Below are positions 1 to 10,807 of a DNA stretch of 64,000 bases, piece after piece; position 1 is the stretch's first letter, and each line of letters opens with the position of its first letter. The translations under genes and the position numbers were made by a program. The notes under the pieces are model-generated. The model made no database searches. It had not been told where the DNA came from and worked only from the letters and a program-made list of their open reading frames with translations. The stretch covers positions 35,902 to 99,901 of the forward strand of contig NHZP01000090.1 of the NCBI GenBank assembly GCA_003313425.1. The letters are read 5' to 3'. Source of the DNA: Pseudopyrenochaeta lycopersici. Lineage: Eukaryota > Ascomycota > Dothideomycetes > Pleosporales > Pseudopyrenochaetaceae.

Positions 1-650
1 TCAACCGCCTGCTCCACCACCTCCTCAACGCGGCGGACCGCGCCCTGTAGTGCTGGCTCGTCGTCGCCTGGCAGCTGTACAGCGTAGGCGAGCCGCTTCT
101 AGTCTGGGTAGGCCTTAAGGTGCTGCTCCTATTGCGTCCGCTTAAACCAGCCAGTGCGGTTGTAGAGAGAAACCTCCTCAGCGATTTAGCTAATAGCTTC
201 TTAGTCCTGACGCTTAATAGCTGTCCATTCAGCTACTAAGCTAGTAAGCGTCTCCTGGTAATCTGGCTGCTTTCTCTGCTGTTGCTGCGGCTGATCCTGC
301 GGCTGATCCTGCGTCTGATCCTGCGTCTGATCCTGCGTCTGCTCCTGCTCCTGCTCCTGTGTCTGCTCCTGCTCCTGCGTCTGCTCCTGCTCCTGCGTCT
401 GCTCCTGCTCCTGCGTCTGCTCCTGCTCCTGCGTCTGCTCCTGCTCCTGCGTCTGCTCCTGCTCCTGCGTCTGCTGCTCGGCCTGTACTACAAAGTACCG
501 GACGTAGCGCTGTTCGCGGAAAAAAGTCTGCACCTTAACTGGCCTCTATAGCTGCGTGGCGTGCTCCTAGTGCAAGGTCGCAGAGGCAGAGGACCAGCGT
601 GTAAGCTTTATACTGTGCTGCTGGTTTATATGTTTCTGTATACACTTACA
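1..650 (-). pseudogene. OrsD-like (DUF3505) domain gene fragment
   Basis: Read on the minus strand, the frame contains a stretch with the pattern V-K-V-Q-T-F-F, a few residues, then Y-F-V-V, followed by a Q/E-rich tandem repeat. After a stop near 200 it continues as an acidic and aromatic stretch with a GWFKRTQ motif running to the window edge. From memory of the family this is the C-terminal half of the OrsD-type (DUF3505) cysteine/histidine domain, common in fungal proteins of unknown function and often fused to RecQ-like telomere-linked helicases. TAG/TAA codons at expected W or Q positions (near 200 and 550) indicate light RIP. The gene is cut by the window edge. No function is assigned. 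A profile search with PF12013 would settle the assignment. Confidence 0.5.
286..474. repeat. 18-bp coding minisatellite (Q/E/T-rich)
   Basis: Tandem units of ctgctcctgctcctgcgt, preceded by 12-bp ggctgatcctgc and gtctgatcctgc units. On the minus strand they encode TQEQEQ and TQDQ repeats inside the OrsD-like frame. The leucine-rich plus-strand reading is only a shadow. Confidence 0.85.
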
Positions 651-1265
651 GCTTGTGCTTAGAAAGCCGCAGCGCTTGCTAGTAGTAGTGCTACTACTAC
701 TACTACTGCTGCTACTACTAGCGACGTGATTACAGCAGAGAAATGCGTCCTAAGGGGAACCTAGCTCCGCGATAAGAGGGCTGTTTAGTTAAGGGAGAGG
801 GACCTCCGCTGGCGGGTTTAAGTTAAGGCCTTAGTAGGCTGTAAGCAGCTCTCTCTGCTGCGTTGCAGGCATACTATGCTGGCGCTCTAGGTGCTAATTG
901 AGGCTGTAGACAGCGCAGGTATGCTGGCGGCAGACAAGGACGCTGTAGGATAGGAGAAAGGTAAACATTATAGATAGTCTTTCTTTTTCTCTCTTTTGTT
1001 CCCTCTCGCTTTTACTCTTATTTATTCTATTATATAGAACGCGTAGTTACGCGTCTAGGAACGCGATTTATGCTCTAACGCGTTACGCGTAGGTACTAGC
1101 TAATCTAGGTTAGAGAACTAGCTAAGAAAGGTTTAGTTGCAGAATAAAGGGGGCGGACGCATTCTTCTAGGTGTTCTCCTTCTGTTTCGTAAGATTAGCG
1201 AACGCACGGGGCAAGAGAAAAAAGGGGGAGACCGCATAGTTCTGGGTGTTCATAAGGCCTGGCAT
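651..1265. other. Region without recognisable gene; trinucleotide run and ACGCGT cluster
   Basis: No coding frame was recognised. A (cta/gta)n run at about 677-722 is roughly self-complementary. ACGCGT occurs four times between 1039 and 1090. The region ends where homology to the giant retroelement begins. Confidence 0.5.
1039..1090. promoter_or_regulatory. Cluster of four ACGCGT (MCB-like) sites
   Basis: ACGCGT at 1039, 1049, 1078 and 1085, plus ACGCGA at 1061. ACGCGT is the known recognition core of the fungal MBF (Mbp1-type) G1/S factor. The cluster lies upstream of the minus-strand OrsD-like fragment. Regulation of that gene is inferred only. Confidence 0.3.
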
Positions 1266-1371
1266 ATAAAAATAAGTTAAAATTAAACGAAATATTATTT
1301 AGAGTTGCTAGGAGGTTAATCTCCTTATTACGTAATTGAAAATAGTAGAGAAACTAGGGTGTTAAAGAGTC

Positions 1372-1429
1372 TAGCTAATCAGCAATCGCTAGGTAAGCTT
1401 AGTAAGACCTACTAAAATCTAATTAGCTA
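1372..1429. repeat. Element stem-loop, copy 1 (before ORF3)
   Basis: Arms TAGCTAATCAG (1372-1382) and CTAATTAGCTA (1419-1429) pair with one mismatch. An inner AGGT...ACCT pair is also possible. The same 58-bp unit recurs at 44353 and 54389. Confidence 0.75.
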
Positions 1430-1449
1430 GATAACTTAATATCTGCGCT

Positions 1450-4400
1450 AACAGCAGTAACGTAACTATAAGATTATAGAGCGATAATTTAAAGATATAA
1501 AATTAATTAAAAGAGGTAGAAGATAAGATAATTAATATTTTTAAGTATAAAGGTAAGTTTATAGCTGCGTTTAGCAGTAAGATAAGACCTACTTAAGAAA
1601 TGTTCCTAAGTAGCCTACTCTTAAGAGGACCCGCTATACTAGCTAATTAAGTAACAGGAAGGAGTTAAAATAATAGTAACTTTACCTTTTACTATATTAA
1701 TAAGCCTTAGCGAAGCTTTTAAGTAAAGTTAGGGAGGGAAAGATACCCTTTACTGCTTAAACCTCCTCTAAATCTTAAGCCTGCAGTTAATTCTATAAGG
1801 CCTAAGTTTCTCTTTCTTACTTCCTATTACTATCTATTAAAACTTTCTAAGCTAGATATATAAGTGCCTGTTAGGTATAAACTTTAAGTAATGTTACAGC
1901 CGCCTTAGACACCCAAACAGCCTAGGAAGCGTCCGCCCCTACTATTAAACCTAAATCCTTAACTAACTATAACTATAATTAAGCCTGCGCTAATAGAGAT
2001 TATATAATTTACTAGTAAAGAAGCTATTAAAAACTATAGAACTAAGCTTAAGTATTATAGTAACGTTAAAGTCCCTTAGCACGCAGGGATTATAGTAGAT
2101 AGTTAGGTTTAAAGCTTACTAAAAGTCTCGCCTGTTAAATAGAAGGGCATAGTAGATAATTAGATAGTAGCCTTAGTAACTTACTTTAATAAGACTTTAA
2201 CCCTTATTATCGCGACTAGAGAATTTCTAAAAAGAAGACTAAGCCTAATATTATAGTATAGAGGTATTACTACTTTTAAGTAATAATATCCTATACTTAA
2301 GGATATAGATACTTATAAGAAGAAGAAGAAAAAGGAGACAGAGAGCGTGTTTACCTATCTAGATAAATACTATTAGCATATACTAAGGCAGGTCCTTATT
2401 CTATATTCTATTTAAGTAGTATACTTATACTCTAGCATAATAGTAGTCTAATAGTTATTACGCAGGACCTTACTAGATAACCTCGCTCCCTTCCTTAATA
2501 CAGCTCTTTACTATTAATAATAATCTATAAAGAGGAGATAGGATAGATTTATTAATATTACTAACTAGGAAGAAGTACGTTAGTAAATAGCTAATATACT
2601 TACTTAGATAAAGAAGTATTATAAAGATAGTAACGCTAAGTTATATAGTATTATTAACAAGCATAAGATACTTAGCTCTAAGGTTACGGCTAATAATATA
2701 GATACGCGCTCTAGATAGGGGTACCTTAACTAGATATTCTAGATAGTAGTAATTAAATAGTATAGAAAGTAATTATATATAGGGATAAAGCTTCCTCTAA
2801 ATATAACTATTCTGCCTAAATAGCTGTAAGAGAATTATTTTAGGTATTATAAGTAGACTAAGTTACTTCTTCCTACTACTAGTAATAGTAAGAATAATTC
2901 TATAACTAAGGCTAGCGTCTAGATAATAGCTTTAGTAATAACTACCTCTAAACATGCTAGAAGCTAAAGCCCTACTAGTTTATTAAATATTAGAGGGTGC
3001 ACGTAAGTTATTAAGCCTTCTAGTCTTAGTTACTAACGTATAAGTAAAGAATTTAGAGGCGATATCTAGAATAAGCTAGAGAAGCTAGGCGAGCCTTAAA
3101 TAAATAAGCTGTCTATTATAGCTAAAAGTATTTAAGAAATCTAGCTAGAAGAATAACGTTTAAAAGGGAATAGGCGTACTTAATAATAAGTTAAGGTAGT
3201 AGAGGCCCTTTAAGAGAAATTCTATCTTAGGTAGTATTAGAGATTTCCTTCTACGCAGCCTCTTACTCTAAATAAGATTCGCGTAAGAGACTTAGAGTTA
3301 GTAAGGTAGTTACGCAAAGAGTTAGAAATACTACTAGTAATACTTAATAATAGTATTAACGTTTAAGACTTAATTAAAGAAGATATCTTGCTTAAAACTA
3401 GTATTACAGTAAAATCGCGTAAGGGATGTAACTATATAAATAAATAGTCTACTCTAGTTAAGATAACTGCGTTACTTACGTCTAGGAAGTTAAATAATAG
3501 TAAGCGCGTTTAGCTAATTAATACCTAGTATTAAGAGTATATAAATTTTAGCACTCTTAAGGATAGGCAGGGTAGTTAGGTATTTAACTATCGCAGGGTG
3601 TGCTAGTAACATTATTATTACGTGACTAGTAAGATAGGCCTGCTTACTTAAAGCCTTAGCATTCTAAACATAGTTCTACTACTTAAGATACTACACTATT
3701 ATTAGGATTAATAGGGTTAGCTTTAGTTAGACCTAGTAACTTAAGTTCTGTTCTTAGCCCTATTTTAAGGAGACTATACGTATTAAGACCTAAAGAGCTA
3801 TTATTATCGCCTAGTAAAAGTTTAAGTCTAGATTAACTAGGATAAAGTTACTAAGGCTCTTAGTTAGGGAGTATATATTAAAGCATTTAAGGAGTATAGC
3901 AGTATTACCTATAATACCTTTAGCTAGATTTTTAAGGATCCTAAGCTAGTCTTAATCCTTAATTAGAGTTTTAATATATACCTCTACTATACGCAGTTAA
4001 TTAATAGTAAGAGTAACCTTAGCTAGTGTTAGGTAATGTATTATTTATTAATACAGTAGCTTGTGCGTAGTAACGTTAAGTATTAGCTACTATATACAGT
4101 CTTACGAAAAGAGCCTAACCTAATTTCTTACTCTTACTATATAAAATATACTAAGCCTAAGGATAGGACTTACTTCTATTATATTAACTTAAACATCTCT
4201 AAGGCTGTATACTTAGGCAAGAGTGTAGACATTATCTAAGAAAGCGTCTCTTTTAATAATAAAGATAAAGATAACTATACGCAGATACTACGTAGCTTTA
4301 ATAATATTATCTATAAGTACTAGAACTAGTAAGAAAACTTAGGACTTAAGAACTCTACTAGTTATATTAAGGGATAGGATAATAAGAGGGACTGGCTAGA

Positions 4401-5349
4401 GAGTTGCAGTGCGAAATTCCCTAACGTTAAATAGTTTAGTTAGCCTTGCAAGGCTAGTTATGTCTGTATCTCTAATCTTAGGCTGCCTTATAGATCTACT
4501 AGACCTGTAACTAAGTAATAATAAACTATCTTACTTTAGTTTATTAAGGTAGAAGAGGACATAACTATAATAGAGATTCCTAAGATAGGCTCCTATTAAG
4601 AGCTTACTACTGCCTTTTAAAGCTTAACTGCCGCGCTAAAGTTACCTTCTAGACACTTAAATTACTATAGCGGCGTTAAGTAGGCCTTTCCTAGAGATGT
4701 TATACTAGTATACTCGTTAAACATTACTAAGGCTGTAAACTATTAGCTAAGATAGGACTCTCTACTAGTCTTAGAGGAACTAACTAACTTATTTATAGAT
4801 TAGCCTAATCCTAGTTTAATCTATTAATTTATTAAGGATACTAGGAAGGCTATAGTAAAGATAATTAAAGAGTATTAGGTTATCTGCTAGTATTATAAGA
4901 AGCTTACTTTTAAGGAAGATAAAGACCTTAGCGTACCTAATAAGTTATTCTTCTTAAATAAAAGTATAAATCTAGCTTAGGAAGCTAAGTAGTAGAAGTA
5001 TAATAGGTAGGTTAAATAATATACTACTCTAGATAAGGTTCTTAAGGAGCTTTCTAATAATCCTAATAGTAAGGCTGCTAGAATACTAGATAGGAAGGAG
5101 AAACTAAGGCGTCTGTCTATCTAAAGCGTAACTAAGTCTCTATAGACTTTAACTTATGCTAGTTCACGAAGGTTATTATTATAGTAACAGGCGCTAAGTT
5201 AATATTCGCCTAGTTAGTTACCTATAGGACCTCCTCTCGCGCCTTCTTATCCTAGGTAAGCGCAACCTAATATAAGCGCGTTAAATCTGTATACACTGTC
5301 GCAGACTCCTTATTATAGTAAGAGGATTAAGAAGATTAAGAAGAAGAAG
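1450..5349 (+). pseudogene. ORF3 of giant Gypsy element, copy A; possible 2OG-Fe(II) dioxygenase-like protein
   Basis: Ignoring RIP stops, one frame stays readable from about 1450 to a lysine-rich end (KKIKKKK) and stop at 5349, about 1,300 codons, with no frameshift seen in the stretches checked. It has no resemblance to gag, RT, RNase H or integrase. Codons at 4171-4188 read Y-F-Y-Y-I-N; reversing CpA-to-TpA changes gives an H-x-D type motif. At 103 codons further (4483-4491) is L-P-Y, equivalent to L-P-H. This HxD...H spacing, with a following R/K region, fits a double-stranded beta-helix dioxygenase, as in other fungal mobile-element dioxygenases. That is an inference from motif and memory of similar fungal proteins, not a search result. 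The lysine-rich tail could be a nuclear signal. The gene is non-functional here. Confidence 0.5.
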
Positions 5350-5380
5350 TAAGGATAATTTAGCTGCACTATTAAGAGCT

Positions 5381-5429
5381 TAGCTAATTAGTAATCGCTA
5401 GGTAAGGCTTAACAGACTCTAATTAGCTA
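5381..5429. repeat. Element stem-loop, copy 2 (after ORF3)
   Basis: TAGCTAATTAG (5381-5391) pairs perfectly with CTAATTAGCTA (5419-5429). It lies 32 bp after the ORF3 stop. A shorter spacer makes it 49 bp instead of 58. Confidence 0.75.
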
Positions 5430-5785
5430 AGTGCCTTTAGGTTATTTAAGGAATACTAAGACGATAGCATACTTGCCAGCGTCTTTAACAGTAAGGTTAA
5501 GGCGCGTTTTCTTTTATTTTTCTTACTATCTTTAAGAGATTTAATAATAAAGTGCGAGAGTTTATAAAGGAACCTGCACGATTACAAGGACTACTCCTCC
5601 TACAGAAATGCAGCTTATACTGCCTTCCCTTTATTTGTAGGGCAATAATTTCTTTCTTTCTTTTCTTTCTTTTATGTCTTTTCTTAGCTCTCTTCTCTTC
5701 CTGCTAACAGTTCTGCTTATAAGGAGAAGGAATAATAAGCAGGATTTATAAGCTTAATAGGACTAAGCTTAAAGTAGGGGAGGAT

Positions 5786-6163
5786 TATGCTATTGCATAG
5801 GGTACCTAGGTAATTAGGTGATGATAGGTTTCCTTTGTCAGCGAAATTTAGTAATAAGACTTGGAGATGCGAGAGATCTCAACATCATGCACCAAACCTC
5901 ATGCACCATGCACCACACACCACGATAATTCACTTTAAAACTGAGATTTCGCAAAGTAGCTAGTGCATTAGCTACGTCAATTCAATGAGATTTCAGACTA
6001 TTTTGCTTATTACTTTTAATTAGGCTCCATGCTTCCCTTCGTTTCTGGCAGACTGCACAGGCAGGGCTGCTCCTGTTATTCACGCACATTTGATTCCAGC
6101 GTCGCCTCTCATTCACAACACCAGAACTGCGGGATTGTGCCGAACCACCTTGTTAACTCCACA
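5786..6163 (+). repeat. 3' LTR (378 bp) of giant Gypsy element, copy A
   Basis: Colinear without net indels with LTRs at 41040-41417 and 58752-59129. The 5' end is a RIPped TGTGC, the 3' end is ACA, and a polypurine tract lies immediately upstream. Confidence 0.9.
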
Positions 6164-6211
6164 CCGCTATGCTGCTCTAGGTAAGTAACGTCTTAAGGGC
6201 ACGCTGCAGAT

Positions 6212-6286
6212 CTTCCTCTTCCTCTTCTTCTTCTTCTTCTTCTTCTTCTTCTTCTTCTTCTTCTTCTTCTTCTTCTTCTTCTTCTT
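6212..6286. repeat. (CTT)n microsatellite
   Basis: An almost pure CTT run. On the minus strand it reads as a glutamate run in frame with the OrsD-like fragment, so it may be a coding repeat. Confidence 0.9.
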
Positions 6287-6329
6287 TAACGGCGACGCCC
6301 TACGTGGCTTTGTCCCTAGGCTGGCTAAC

Positions 6330-6725
6330 CTCAAACAGCCGTCCAAGCTAGCTGGTAGGATAGAACTTCTAGCACTACACTCCCTCTGCCCACATTAGGC
6401 TGCGTGGCGCTTGTTATGTGCCTTAGTGCAGGCGCCCTCTTTTGCGTGGGTTGTTCTATCTGTGCGCTTTCCTGCCATGGTCCTATATGTTCCGCAATGC
6501 GCGCACCAGGTACTCACATTGATTATGCCCATGTGACTCTGCTTCGCACTTAAATCTGTCCTTGTACACAGGCAGGTAAGCTAGTGGCTGCGCTCCTGAC
6601 CGCGGATACACAACCTCCTCTGTAGAGTGTAGTTCGTTTGCGAGACTGTTATTATAAGAACAGAATTCTAAAGAAAGCATTAATATGATGCGTTTTGATA
6701 GTGTATTTGTACCAAACTCCGACAT
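6330..6725 (-). pseudogene. OrsD-like (DUF3505) domain gene fragment 2
   Basis: Minus-strand frame with L-P-V-Y-K-D, then F-K-C...C-E-Y-L-V-R-A-L, then (past a TAG at a Q position) D-H-G-R-K-A-H-R, N-P-R-K-R-G-R, and G-V-x-C-x-K-F-Y...R-L-F-E-V. This matches, from memory, the order of the OrsD/DUF3505 domain: a C/H zinc-type half, an NPRKRGRP-like linker, then the VQxFF/YFVV-like segment. Several TAG/TGA-type stops break it. The frame runs on through the (GAA)n run towards the LTR at 6163, so the retrotransposon probably inserted into or next to this gene. It is a different copy from the fragment at 1-650, because both hold the same domain segment. Confidence 0.5.
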
Positions 6726-8559
6726 CGTGTACGGTCTTGATGCGGCTTGGATATTTTCTGGAGACCTTCAGGCTTCAATTCGAGTCTAGAAATCGCAGAA
6801 ATTCATACGCGTTTCGTGAGGGGCCTGCATCTGTTACTGTAGAGAGATATACTTCGTGCAGGTCAATTTTTAGATCACGTACTGTTGGTTCGACATTTGC
6901 ATAGGTGCGCGGCGTTGGTAATCTGCGAAGCATGATCACTTGAATTATACTTGATTCGGGTGTTTGCACCGGCCATGTGGGTCGTTTCTTTGCTGCCTTT
7001 TCCCAGCTCGGATCTTCACAGGCGCGAGACTTTCCGTTTGACCGCGTCAGGTTTTCTGCGCGATTCGTTTCGTGCAGGTTCAGGTACTGACTGCAGATCT
7101 CACTCTGCCTTTGTGTATCGTAACAAGAGCGGTGCCTGAAGATGCAACATGCCCAATATTGATCGGATGATGTGGCTTGAGCGAGCTGTAGGCTGCCCAG
7201 CGCCGCCTTCTCGTACCGGCGGGAGATGGACGCCAAACTGAGGCTAAGAATTGCACGTTCTTCGACTTTTTCTGATTCAAGACAGGTGCGGGATGATTAA
7301 GGCAGATTAGTACCAAACACTGCTTGCGCCATTCCCCAGCTCCTCCTGTTGGCGCCTATGCTCCGGAGTCATGTTCCGGCGGTGTACGGAGCCAGCGCCG
7401 TGAGTAGGACCGAAATGAAAATCAATCTTGGAGCGACCATTCCCAACCTTAAGTTTTCTAGATAGAGTGCGATTCTTGTTCTGGAGATCCATTGGCGCAA
7501 CTACCTTCTGCGAGTACTATGCGGTACGTAGCAAAGAGTGCTCAGCCTGGTGTTGTGTTGTTTGGAGGTTGTACTCTTCATCAGCTTAGACTCGGTGTAT
7601 CCACGGCGCTGAAGAAAAGATAGCGCGGCTCTACGCGACTCACGACCTCAGGTTGAAAAACAAACACTACTCGCTTCCTGGATCCCAGACAACGCAGACG
7701 ATATGACTGAGAAGCCTCTCGAGGGATCGCCGCGCCTGGCGGATCTCGATAGCTACCCCGTCTTTAACGCACTGTCGTCGATATGCCCGAACACCGGGCT
7801 AGTGGATAGATCAGGAGTACTCAGCTATGGGTAGAGATTGGGTTGGAGTCGCACCGACTCTGGGTAGGGGTTGGGTGGGTCCGCATAGACTCTGGGGTAG
7901 GGCAGGCTTGGGTCCGGGGTACAGCGCCTCAGGCGAGCTGCCTGTCGAAATTCAACCAATCATGAATCTTGGAGTTGATCATAGTGGAGCTTTTGTTCGT
8001 CGCATTCAAATAGGGATGTCACCCGAGGTGACGCGACGCTTTCCCTTCGAGGATGATATCCATGTGGGGTGAAGCATATTCTTGGTCCAGAAACCTGGTA
8101 GGGTCTTTCCAACTCACAGGCACCCTGAGTTTGTGCAAGGCTCCTACCTCATGAGCGCCGTTCTCACCTCTTTATGCATAATGTTTCTCATATACACGCG
8201 TGGCGCGCTGCACGCCAAATTGTCCGTGAGGGCCACATCAACGGAATCAAGTAGCTAACTTGTCAATCATCAAGCCGATCGGCAGGCTTGACTGTTACTC
8301 AGGTACGCAAGCCCCTACCATAGGCTCGTGCCGTACCTAATTAAGAATCGAATCGGCTATCACCTTGACTGTTGACAAGTACGCCGGTCAGCTTATTCGC
8401 TGCATCTGAATCCATCTGAGCGCCTCTGGTTGCACACAGAGTTGCGCATGGTCGAGACATGTTGACGATTTAGCGACTACCGCTACAGTTCAATTCAAAA
8501 ATAGTGAAATGGCTTTTGTAGGCTATGAAAGAGTAGCTATAGGCATTGCATACAACCTA
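6726..8559. other. Intergenic or decayed region, no gene supported
   Basis: Near-normal base composition without RIP. Open stretches up to 153 codons exist, but none shows a recognisable domain or a plausible intron-joined extension. A degenerate TGGGTAGGG-like GT-rich run lies at about 7829-7915. Confidence 0.4.
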
Positions 8560-8567
8560 GGGCCATC

Positions 8568-8757
8568 CAGTGTGGCCAGTGGATGGAATGTATCGTGGAT
8601 CCAATCCAACGCCACACAACGCAGGGATATTCAGTCCAATCAGTTCTGCCTCAGCCACAGCGGTCTGAGCCAGACTAGATTTGGATTGGACGGAATACTC
8701 CTGGATTGTGTGGCGCTGGATTGGATCGACGATCCGTTCCATCCATTGGCCACACTG
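8568..8757. mobile_element. hAT-type MITE (190 bp foldback)
   Basis: The ends CAGTGTGGCC and GGCCACACTG are perfect inverted repeats, and the arms pair with about 80% identity over about 95 bp around 8662. It is flanked by 8-bp direct repeats, gggccatc (8560-8567) and gggccgtc (8758-8765), with 7 of 8 bases equal. An 8-bp TSD and CAGTG-type termini are hallmarks of the hAT superfamily. No coding capacity; probably mobilised in trans. Confidence 0.8.
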
Positions 8758-8765
8758 GGGCCGTC

Positions 8766-9354
8766 AAGCGTCTCGTTGCGTCAATACCGTTAGCCTGACA
8801 GGTACGCCCGAGGCTGGTAAATAAATACGACATTAGTGCGGCTCCAGACTATCCAATTGTTCGATCTTCCTATGAGTTCGCCATGGCCCAAACATTTTAG
8901 AGTTTTGAGCCGTGATGTTGATCCGCATGGCGAACTTCAGCTTTCGGCACTTTTGGACTTAGTACTGTAACCCTGACGGCACAACAAAGTTTAATCGATG
9001 CCGGAATTGGGCTTGCGTACTCACGGCATGACCCTCATGTCCCAGAACTTACTTCTGAGCGAAGTGTTTGGGGCTCCGTGAGTTAGAAAGAACTCCCGCC
9101 TTGGTCACTATCTCCCGCCTCTTCGCCTCTCCACCATACGGGATCCGCGCCGTGGCTGTCTGTCAAGAAACATATCATCCCGCGGAGGGCCTCTCCCAGC
9201 GATTGTATCGCATTGCATCTTCCTTTCCTAGCCGGCATTCTGCCATAGTCCCCGTCATACCGGAAACCCTATTTATCGGCCTCGTCACTCCTGCAGTATC
9301 TAATCTATCTTTCTTGCTCTTCTACGACCCGAAACTCGACGTTGATAGCCGAAC
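8766..9354. other. Upstream region of rhodopsin-like gene
   Basis: No convincing gene. The open stretch at 9068-9358 overlaps the start of the rhodopsin-like gene in another frame and is probably leader or promoter sequence. Confidence 0.4.
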
Positions 9355-10807
9355 ATGACCGCCGCAATGGGTTATGAGCCGGATGCTGGCGTGATGAGTT
9401 CTATGTGCATCACATTTTCGTTTGCTACTATACTCCTCGTCTGTCGTCTGGCGTCTCGAAGGATAACACATGTACCACTATGGTTGGATGATTATTTTGC
9501 TGTGATCTCCTGGGTGAGTTGATACCATGACTATTAGATGATTGAGTCACTCTGCCTCTTTATAGCACGCTACTGACTTTATCAATTAGGCTTCGGCAGC
9601 TGTCTACTTTGGTTCTGCAATATACTGTGGGTTTAGAATCACTGGACGACCCAGGAACCTCCTTCAGGGCTGCAAAATATTAGCATACTAACGATTTCTA
9701 TGTAGGGGCTGTTGTTATGGGTCTAGGCCATCTGAAGGAGGACGTTCCTCAACCGGCAGAGACGGTCGAGGAGTATGCTCGATTCGGACTTTTCATAGCC
9801 GAATTTACATACGCAATGTCGCTTGGATTCTCTAAGCTGGCCATCCTCTGCTTCTACTGGCGCCTTTTTAGCGTCTCCAACATCCGGTCGGGAATCTACA
9901 TCCTCCAGGCCAGCACCGTCATCTGGCTCACCATCCGGACGTTCATGACCATCTTCCACTGTATCCCAGTAGAAGCCTATTGGAACCTGAAAATCAAAGG
10001 TGCTATATGCAGAGTCGATCCCAGCAAGTTTATGTTCGGCACAACCCTGGTTCATTTACTGCTTGAAATTGCCGTCCTGTTGTTACCTGTGTTCCAGGTC
10101 GCCAGTCTCAAGCTTCGCCTGGGCCAGAAAGTCGCTGTCGTCGCTATGTTCATGTTCGGTATCTTGTACGTCCTTTCCTATCTCTATCTCTCCACCTTTC
10201 TTTCTTGTTATGATGTGTTAGTAAGGAATTGACTAACTCCTTCTTATAGTGTCTGTGCTGCGTCGATTGTCGTACTTGTCGAGGCAATCACTCTAAATTC
10301 TCATACGTTAGAGTTGGCAAGGGATATCAAAGGAGTTATCATCTGGGCAGGCGTGGAAAGCAATCTCGCTATCATATCTTGTGAGTAACTCATAGCCTTA
10401 GCTAAGCAGTACTTTTCGTAATAATGCTAACTGATCCTTCAACAGCTTGTCTCCCTATAACAAAACCCATCTTTCGCAGCTTCATATCCGGCTCGATACT
10501 TAGCTCCAAATCCATCTCGACCGGCCCGAACGCTCTCAGCAACTTGACCAGTAGCAAGGGCATCAAACTTCGCAACACAATTCGGACAAGAGAGCTCGAC
10601 GATAATAGCTCTGAGAGACAGCTAGCGGAGTCTGAGGACGGGCTGTCCGGTGACAGATACTATGATACGTACGCGGAGCGCAGCGGCCACACTAACACTA
10701 CCATTACCTCTGTTAATAAGGCACCTGATCGCGATGCGGACACCTCAAGGACATATGGCATACAAGTTAAGAACGAGACTGAAGTTTGTTATGAATCGGC
10801 TTGGTAG
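9355..10807 (+). CDS. Fungal rhodopsin-like (PTH11/SAT4-type) seven-helix membrane protein
   Basis: Hand-built model with five exons: 9355-9513, 9590-9626, 9706-10165, 10250-10380 and 10446-10807. All joins keep frame and all introns are GT-AG with branch sites such as ctgac and actaac. Product is 382 aa. Seven hydrophobic segments can be traced, including the family signatures LWLDDYF after helix 1, a GFSKLAILCFYWRLF-type helix 3, and W-A-G-V-E-S-N-L-A-I-I-S-S-C-L-P before the cytoplasmic tail. The tail (about 110 residues) is polar and S/T-rich. The start has A at -3 and lies just before helix 1. The family is known as fungal 'rhodopsin domain' integral membrane proteins, some of which act as surface-sensing GPCR-like receptors; the ligand is unknown. 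Intact, with no RIP. Confidence 0.88.

Larger units (their letters stand above)
1266..6163 (+). mobile_element. Giant Gypsy-type retrotransposon, 5'-truncated copy A
   Basis: From 1266 onward the sequence aligns with the 3' part of the full element at 41040-59129 (homology begins at 54283 there) and ends in the same 378-bp LTR. Content in order: a 58-bp stem-loop, a third reading frame of about 1,300 codons, a second stem-loop, a purine tract (gtaggggaggat) ending at 5785, and the 3' LTR. No 5' LTR, gag or pol is present. Upstream sequence is unrelated to the full copy, so this is a truncated or rearranged copy. It is RIP-degraded throughout, with in-frame TAG/TAA but few or no frameshifts. 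It adjoins the OrsD-like fragment that starts just beyond 6163. Confidence 0.8.

Noticed and set aside
282..551. Leucine-rich 89-codon plus-strand frame
   Set aside because: Produced by the 18-bp tandem repeat read on the wrong strand. The minus-strand frame matches the OrsD-like flanks.
1266..6163. Independent non-LTR (LINE) element ending in a 378-bp 3' region
   Set aside because: The same 378 bp stands as 5' LTR at 41040 directly before gag, with a purine tract before the 3' copies, so it is an LTR and the segment is the 3' part of a Gypsy element.
7827..8072. G/W-rich 81-codon frame with telomere-like TGGGTAGGG runs
   Set aside because: Irregular spacing, no TTAGGG array, no protein domain. 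Treated as simple GT-rich sequence.
9068..9358. 96-codon frame before the rhodopsin-like gene
   Set aside because: Overlaps the start of a well-supported spliced gene in another frame and has no domain. Likely leader sequence.
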